The translations under genes were made by a program, and so were the position numbers. The notes beneath the pieces were generated by a model. The model had not been told where the DNA came from. It searched no databases and saw only the letters and a program-made list of their open reading frames with translations. A DNA stretch of 64,000 nucleotides, from assembly GCA_030512335.1 (NCBI GenBank), contig JAULSU010000002.1, positions 4,588,001 to 4,652,000 on the forward strand, read 5' to 3'. The stretch is from Immersiella caudata (taxonomy: Eukaryota > Ascomycota > Sordariomycetes > Sordariales > Lasiosphaeriaceae). Positions 60,581 to 64,000 of this stretch are shown here, piece by piece. The first letter of the stretch is position 1. Each line of letters begins with the position of its first letter.

Positions 60581-62126
60581 TGCTGTTCGCAGTGGATAAC
60601 GGTCAAGCTTTGCGGCATTTCGATGGCGGCATCGATGGCGCGCTCCCACGCTACGCGCCGTTCTTGGAATGGCGGCAGGTCGGCTCACCGGTCATGCCAG
60701 AGCAAGCGCTATGTACGAGAAATCACCCCAATCCGGGAATCCGATGTGACACAAGCGCAGCTGGAGGGCCTGGGTCACGGAGCCATTTCCTTCTTTGAGT
60801 TTACCAGCAGTATGGACACGCAGGATCCCCGCAGCGGGAAGCCGAATAAGAGACGGGCCACGGCAACCGAGACCATCAGTCAGACATGCCCAGCACGTTT
60901 CGCAGCTCAAGGGCGCATATCCGCCAACCAGGGCAGCAGCGGAGGTGCAGTGGCAAAATGCACTTTGTCTTTATTGGAAGAAGCGGAGATGGCGCCCAAG
61001 ACTGAACAAGAAGGATTCGATTCACCACATAAACCGGCTCCGCTCCTGCTGCTCCTGCTGCTGCTGCTGCTGCTGCACGGTCTATCACCTATTGATGCCC
61101 AAACATCGCAAGCCGATGACGTAGCCCGCGGCAACACCACTTTTATCTCTCACTTGCAGAGATCTCACACCCGTCCCCACGCCACCGAGGTAGACACCCA
61201 CGTCGCCGGGAAGCCTCAGCCGAACCGCCCTGGCCCAGGTCCATGGTGGCCGCGATTGGCGCCCGGGTTCAAGAGCCTCCGCGCCTCCCCCTTTTGCATG
61301 AAAACGACAGGTCAGATGCAGTATTTCCAGTCTTTGAGGGGGAACTGCTTTCCGTGCCAATCTTTTGCTTCCCATTGTCAACGCTCTCGTCATTCTGACA
61401 CCACTCCAGATCGCATAATCTGGCCCGGGTAGATGACTCACCAACTGGTGTTTGATAGCGGAGGTCTTGATGCGGTTCCAGCTGCGGTGGCACAACATCA
61501 CAAGTTGTGGAACGGCAACTGGTGACTTCAGCAGCTCTGGGAACAATGAAAACCTTGGGCGAGCTGTCGGCTTCACAAGCACAAGTTCCAAAGGCATTTT
61601 TACGGAACGCTCCATCGCACCGCGATGACTCATGATTTTCTTCGTTGTTGATGTCGGACACCGAGCGGGCGGCCCGGAGATCGTGTGGTGGGGAATCGAT
61701 CCCCGTGCAGGACCAGGGTCACCGGCAGAAGGGAGATCGACAAAGCCCTATCAAGCAACGTTTCTCATGCAATGCAGCCCGCTTTTTGGGACTATTGGTC
61801 CCAAACTTGGCATGGCCTCTATTTCTAGATGCTTAAAAAACTGGGAACCACTCAGTGGTGCCGTTGCCCTCGACCTCATGGTTGCACAGTTCTTTTGAGA
61901 GTGTCTCCTTCGAAGCATGGCTAGTCCTGGGCCCTTATCGCCAATTCTCTGACCGCTATTACCTCTCTGGGCGAACCGACAGGCGAATCATGTTGGTCCA
62001 GGGCGATCCCTGGCACCGGAAACGGCGCCGAACGCTCGGACCTGGCATCCTTAGTCTGAAGACGTACGATTGCTGTACGAGAGGGCCCTATCCGACTATA
62101 GAATCTACCCGGCACGGGAGCGCGCT
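60581..62126. other. Intergenic, no supportable gene
   Basis: Long frames exist on both strands but they have no motif or consistent codon bias. A CTG/CTC trinucleotide tract at 61045-61075 lies inside one of them. Confidence 0.45.
61045..61075 (+). repeat. CTG/CTC trinucleotide tract
   Basis: About ten consecutive CTG triplets, one of them CTC. On the plus strand it would encode a Leu run in an unsupported frame. Confidence 0.8.
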
Positions 62127-62133
62127 TTATAAG
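62127..62133 (+). promoter_or_regulatory. TATA-like element
   Basis: The sequence tttataa (in gctttataagg) lies 213 bp before the ATG at 62346. The distance is longer than for the other genes here, so the link is tentative. Confidence 0.35.
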
Positions 62134-62345
62134 GGGCCTCGGCCAGCACGAGGAGATCCCAAACCCCCTTCTCACCGCTCGAGGTTTCCACCTTCGCGCA
62201 CACTCTCACCGCCAATCGCATCACCACTAGACCGCAGCTCCTACCCTGTGACACGGCGCGCCCGTACCCCCAGTATCCGTGTGAGATACCCGATACCCAA
62301 CTCCGTGGTTTTGCTCGCAGGCCAACTTTGCCCTTTTCGGACTCA

Positions 62346-62580
62346 ATGGGTGTACGTATCGTCACAGCTACCAGCGAGATGGCTCTAACAAGATAGCCAG
62401 TTCCAGATCGGCGACTCAGTCCGCGTTCGCGGCAACTCCTTGGTTTACAAAATAATCGCCCGGACCGGATGCATGGTGACCATCCTCATCACCAACCCTC
62501 AGCCTGACGGCACTGTCATGTCCTTTATCCCTTCACAATCGGTGCAAAATCTTGACGAATCCCGGATCGAGAAGGCTTGA
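62346..62580 (+). CDS. Small protein with KOW/Tudor-like start, 61 aa
   Basis: Exon 1 is only ATG GGT (62346-62351). A 49-bp intron (gtacgt donor, CTAAC branch site, ccag acceptor) leads to exon 2 (62401-62580). The product reads MGFQIGDSVRVRGNSLVYKI..GCMVTILITNPQPDG to RIEKA. FQIGDSVRVRG resembles the first strand of small beta-barrels such as KOW, SH3 or the Tudor-like hypervirulence-associated (HVA1) domain, which often begin FKVGDKVxW. The assignment is inference from a short stretch. No signal peptide is present. The splice signals are very good, which is the main support. Confidence 0.5.
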
Positions 62581-63395
62581 GGATCGCTGCAATGGATTTG
62601 CGTAATAGAGTACCAGCTCGCTTCTCAAGAAACAATGATACCAATGTTTCAACACCCAGCTGTTGCCTTCGGGTTCGTCCGAGTCCATCCGTGACCTCCA
62701 AGTGAAGGAGGCAGTTCCATGACAAGGGCGCATAGCCTAACCGTGACAAAGTAAACAAGCCCCTTTTTCCTTTGTCCTAGTCGCGCGGCAACGCCACTCT
62801 TGACAATCTTATTGGAACCCGTAGGGAATGGCATTGTTTTCAACTTTCGTCATCGCCGCACGACAATGTCCATCGTTCCCCGTGGCCACCCTTGGTAGTA
62901 GTCACACCGTGAGTGATTAGCAAGAACCTATTGTTGAGCGTCTCGACTCAAGCTCATGCGACATGAAAACAAAGAACTTGACGAATGTCTTCTCGACGAC
63001 AACTGATTCGTACTATCTACAGCTTATTCATACAAGCTGTCTTGTCGAAGACATCCGCGACTCTGTATTTCGCTCATTTGCGCCAAGCCCGCTGTGCAAA
63101 GACGTTGTGAGCAGGAGCCCATCCACTGGATCAGACCCGTTGGCGCCGCTGCTAAAGTATAATCCTCCAAGTCCCTTGGTTCATGGGTACCTCTTCCCGA
63201 CAACACGCGATCCTAACGTCATCAGCATGGCCCCAGCCAAGGGACAAACCTGAATGGCCGAAGTACCAATACAAGGTTGGCCATGCTTTGAACAGGCCTG
63301 AATGTCTCCGCTCGTCTCCCTGACATGTGCCTGGCGCGATCAGCACGCTGAGCCCAAACCTCAATTTGGGGATCATTCACAAAGCGCTAGTTCAT
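62581..63395. other. Intergenic, no gene seen
   Basis: No coding frame is supported between the small gene and the partial gene at the right edge. Confidence 0.45.
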
Positions 63396-64000
63396 TCAAT
63401 CGAACAGCTCGGTAATTTCTCGGTCAAAGACTCCCGCGGGTGCAAAGCTGAAGTTGGTCCCGGTGAAGGTCTTTGCTCGTTTCTTAACGTGTGGTGACTC
63501 GCCGCCGCTGGCCTTCCTCTTTGTGCCGAAGGTAGCAGGCGTGCTGAGTATTTCTCCAGGTGCCGAGGTTGTCCGCATGAGGAATCCCGACAGAGTGTCC
63601 TTTGCCATCTTGATACGATCTTCCGTGCCAGTGGCGGGAGTCGGAAACTCAAAGTTCGTGGCTGGTCCGTTGGTTCCTGAGGACAGAGCCGAGATCGCGG
63701 CAAAGGGTGAAACTGCCAGTTTGTTTGAGAAAAGACCGCCGCCCGGCTTCTTCGCATCTAAAGTTGATTCTGGCCGTATCATTGGTGCCGTTGGTGCCTT
63801 GGGGGTGTTGCTAGGCATGACGTTCGTCAATGTGGCGAATGGTGAACCTGAAGAAGTGTTGCCAAAGAGACCAGGAGTGCGATGGGAGGGTTGGACCGGT
63901 TCTTCCTTTAGAGTCATTTTAAACATTTGGCCTGGTGACTGTGGCTCGACCTTGATCTTTGGCGATGAGGGCTCGACCTTGACAGTCTGGTCCTGTCGCT
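63396..64000 (-). CDS. C-terminal part of a Ser/Pro/FG-type protein (partial)
   Basis: The frame is open from the window edge (63998) to the stop at 63396, so the N-terminus lies outside. The visible 200 residues are disordered. They contain GLFGNTSSGSPFATL and GGGLFSNKLAVSPFAAI, which resemble sparse FG/F-rich motifs, and a basic stretch near the end (GTKRKASGGESPHVKKRAKTF) that fits a bipartite nuclear localisation signal. Close to the edge lie VKVEPSSP and IKVEPQSP, two exact psi-K-x-E-x-x-S-P phosphorylation-dependent sumoylation motifs, and then LKEEP. It is probably a nuclear protein, perhaps a nucleoporin-like or transcription-related factor. I cannot name it from this part. Confidence 0.65.
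   Translation of the reverse strand, partial: RQDQTVKVEPSSPKIKVEPQSPGQMFKMTLKEEPVQPSHRTPGLFGNTSSGSPFATLTNVMPSNTPKAPTAPMIRPESTLDAKKPGGGLFSNKLAVSPFAAISALSSGTNGPATNFEFPTPATGTEDRIKMAKDTLSGFLMRTTSAPGEILSTPATFGTKRKASGGESPHVKKRAKTFTGTNFSFAPAGVFDREITELFD

Noticed and set aside
60470..61432. 320-codon plus-strand ORF
   Set aside because: It begins inside the end of the broken NRAPVL gene in another frame, contains a CTG-run and has no domain.

Overview
This window is nuclear DNA from a filamentous ascomycete (Pezizomycotina, most likely a Sordariomycete; I cannot name the genus). The support is direct. Genes are split by many short introns of about 50-70 bp with gt..ag borders and CTAAC/CTGAC branch sites. 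Several products belong to families expanded in, or limited to, filamentous fungi: HET, DUF3632, 2EXR, fungal multi-pass proteins with an N-terminal NPDIAG motif, and small secreted cysteine-rich proteins. There are no operons, ribosome-binding sites, CRISPR arrays or prophage genes. I rebuilt the introns by hand, so exon borders are predictions; total spliced lengths were checked to be multiples of three.

Layout. 0.9-1.8 kb: HET relic. 2.1-3.0: DUF3632-type gene. 4.4-4.9: secreted RNase T1-like protein. 5.2-7.3: decayed HET gene. 7.3-11.4: two divergent genes for long alpha-helical proteins, one with a central hydrophobic hairpin; this is the most unusual item here. 12.2-13.5: multi-pass membrane protein. 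13.8-16.6: intact HET gene followed by a HET C-terminal relic. 17.7-20.4: small unknown gene and a 670-aa cysteine-rich secreted protein. 22.8-23.9: SUR7/PalI-like protein. 25.1-27.4: CorA-like membrane protein. 27.6-30.2: divergent pair of AIG1-type GTPases. 30.7-33.2: frameshifted 2EXR gene and a broken gene. 34.4-35.3: secreted Lys/Gly repeat protein. 35.6-38.0: HET gene. 38.3-38.7: relic. 40.2-43.8: large coiled-coil/disordered protein. 45.2-46.3: secreted or membrane-anchored protein. 46.3-50.7: 4.4 kb with no gene I can support. 50.7-53.3: SPX-EXS phosphate exporter family. 53.5-54.5: HET C-terminal relic. 55.1-56.7: HxxxD acyltransferase. 57.2-57.9: broken gene. 58.1-58.6: eight-cysteine small secreted protein. 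59.8-60.6: broken conserved gene. 62.3-62.6: 61-aa protein. 63.4-64.0: C-terminal part of a protein with sumoylation-type motifs.

Theme. Six HET loci (two intact or nearly so, four decayed), two AIG1-type GTPases, a CorA-like protein and a possible two-component pore-type pair lie within about 55 kb. This looks like an accessory region for non-self recognition and cell death, with a high turnover of genes. Many relics are broken by stop codons that a C-to-T change could create, mostly at likely former Gln codons, as expected of RIP-type or ordinary C-to-T decay. Housekeeping-like genes (SPX-EXS, SUR7-like, the large coiled-coil protein) are interspersed.
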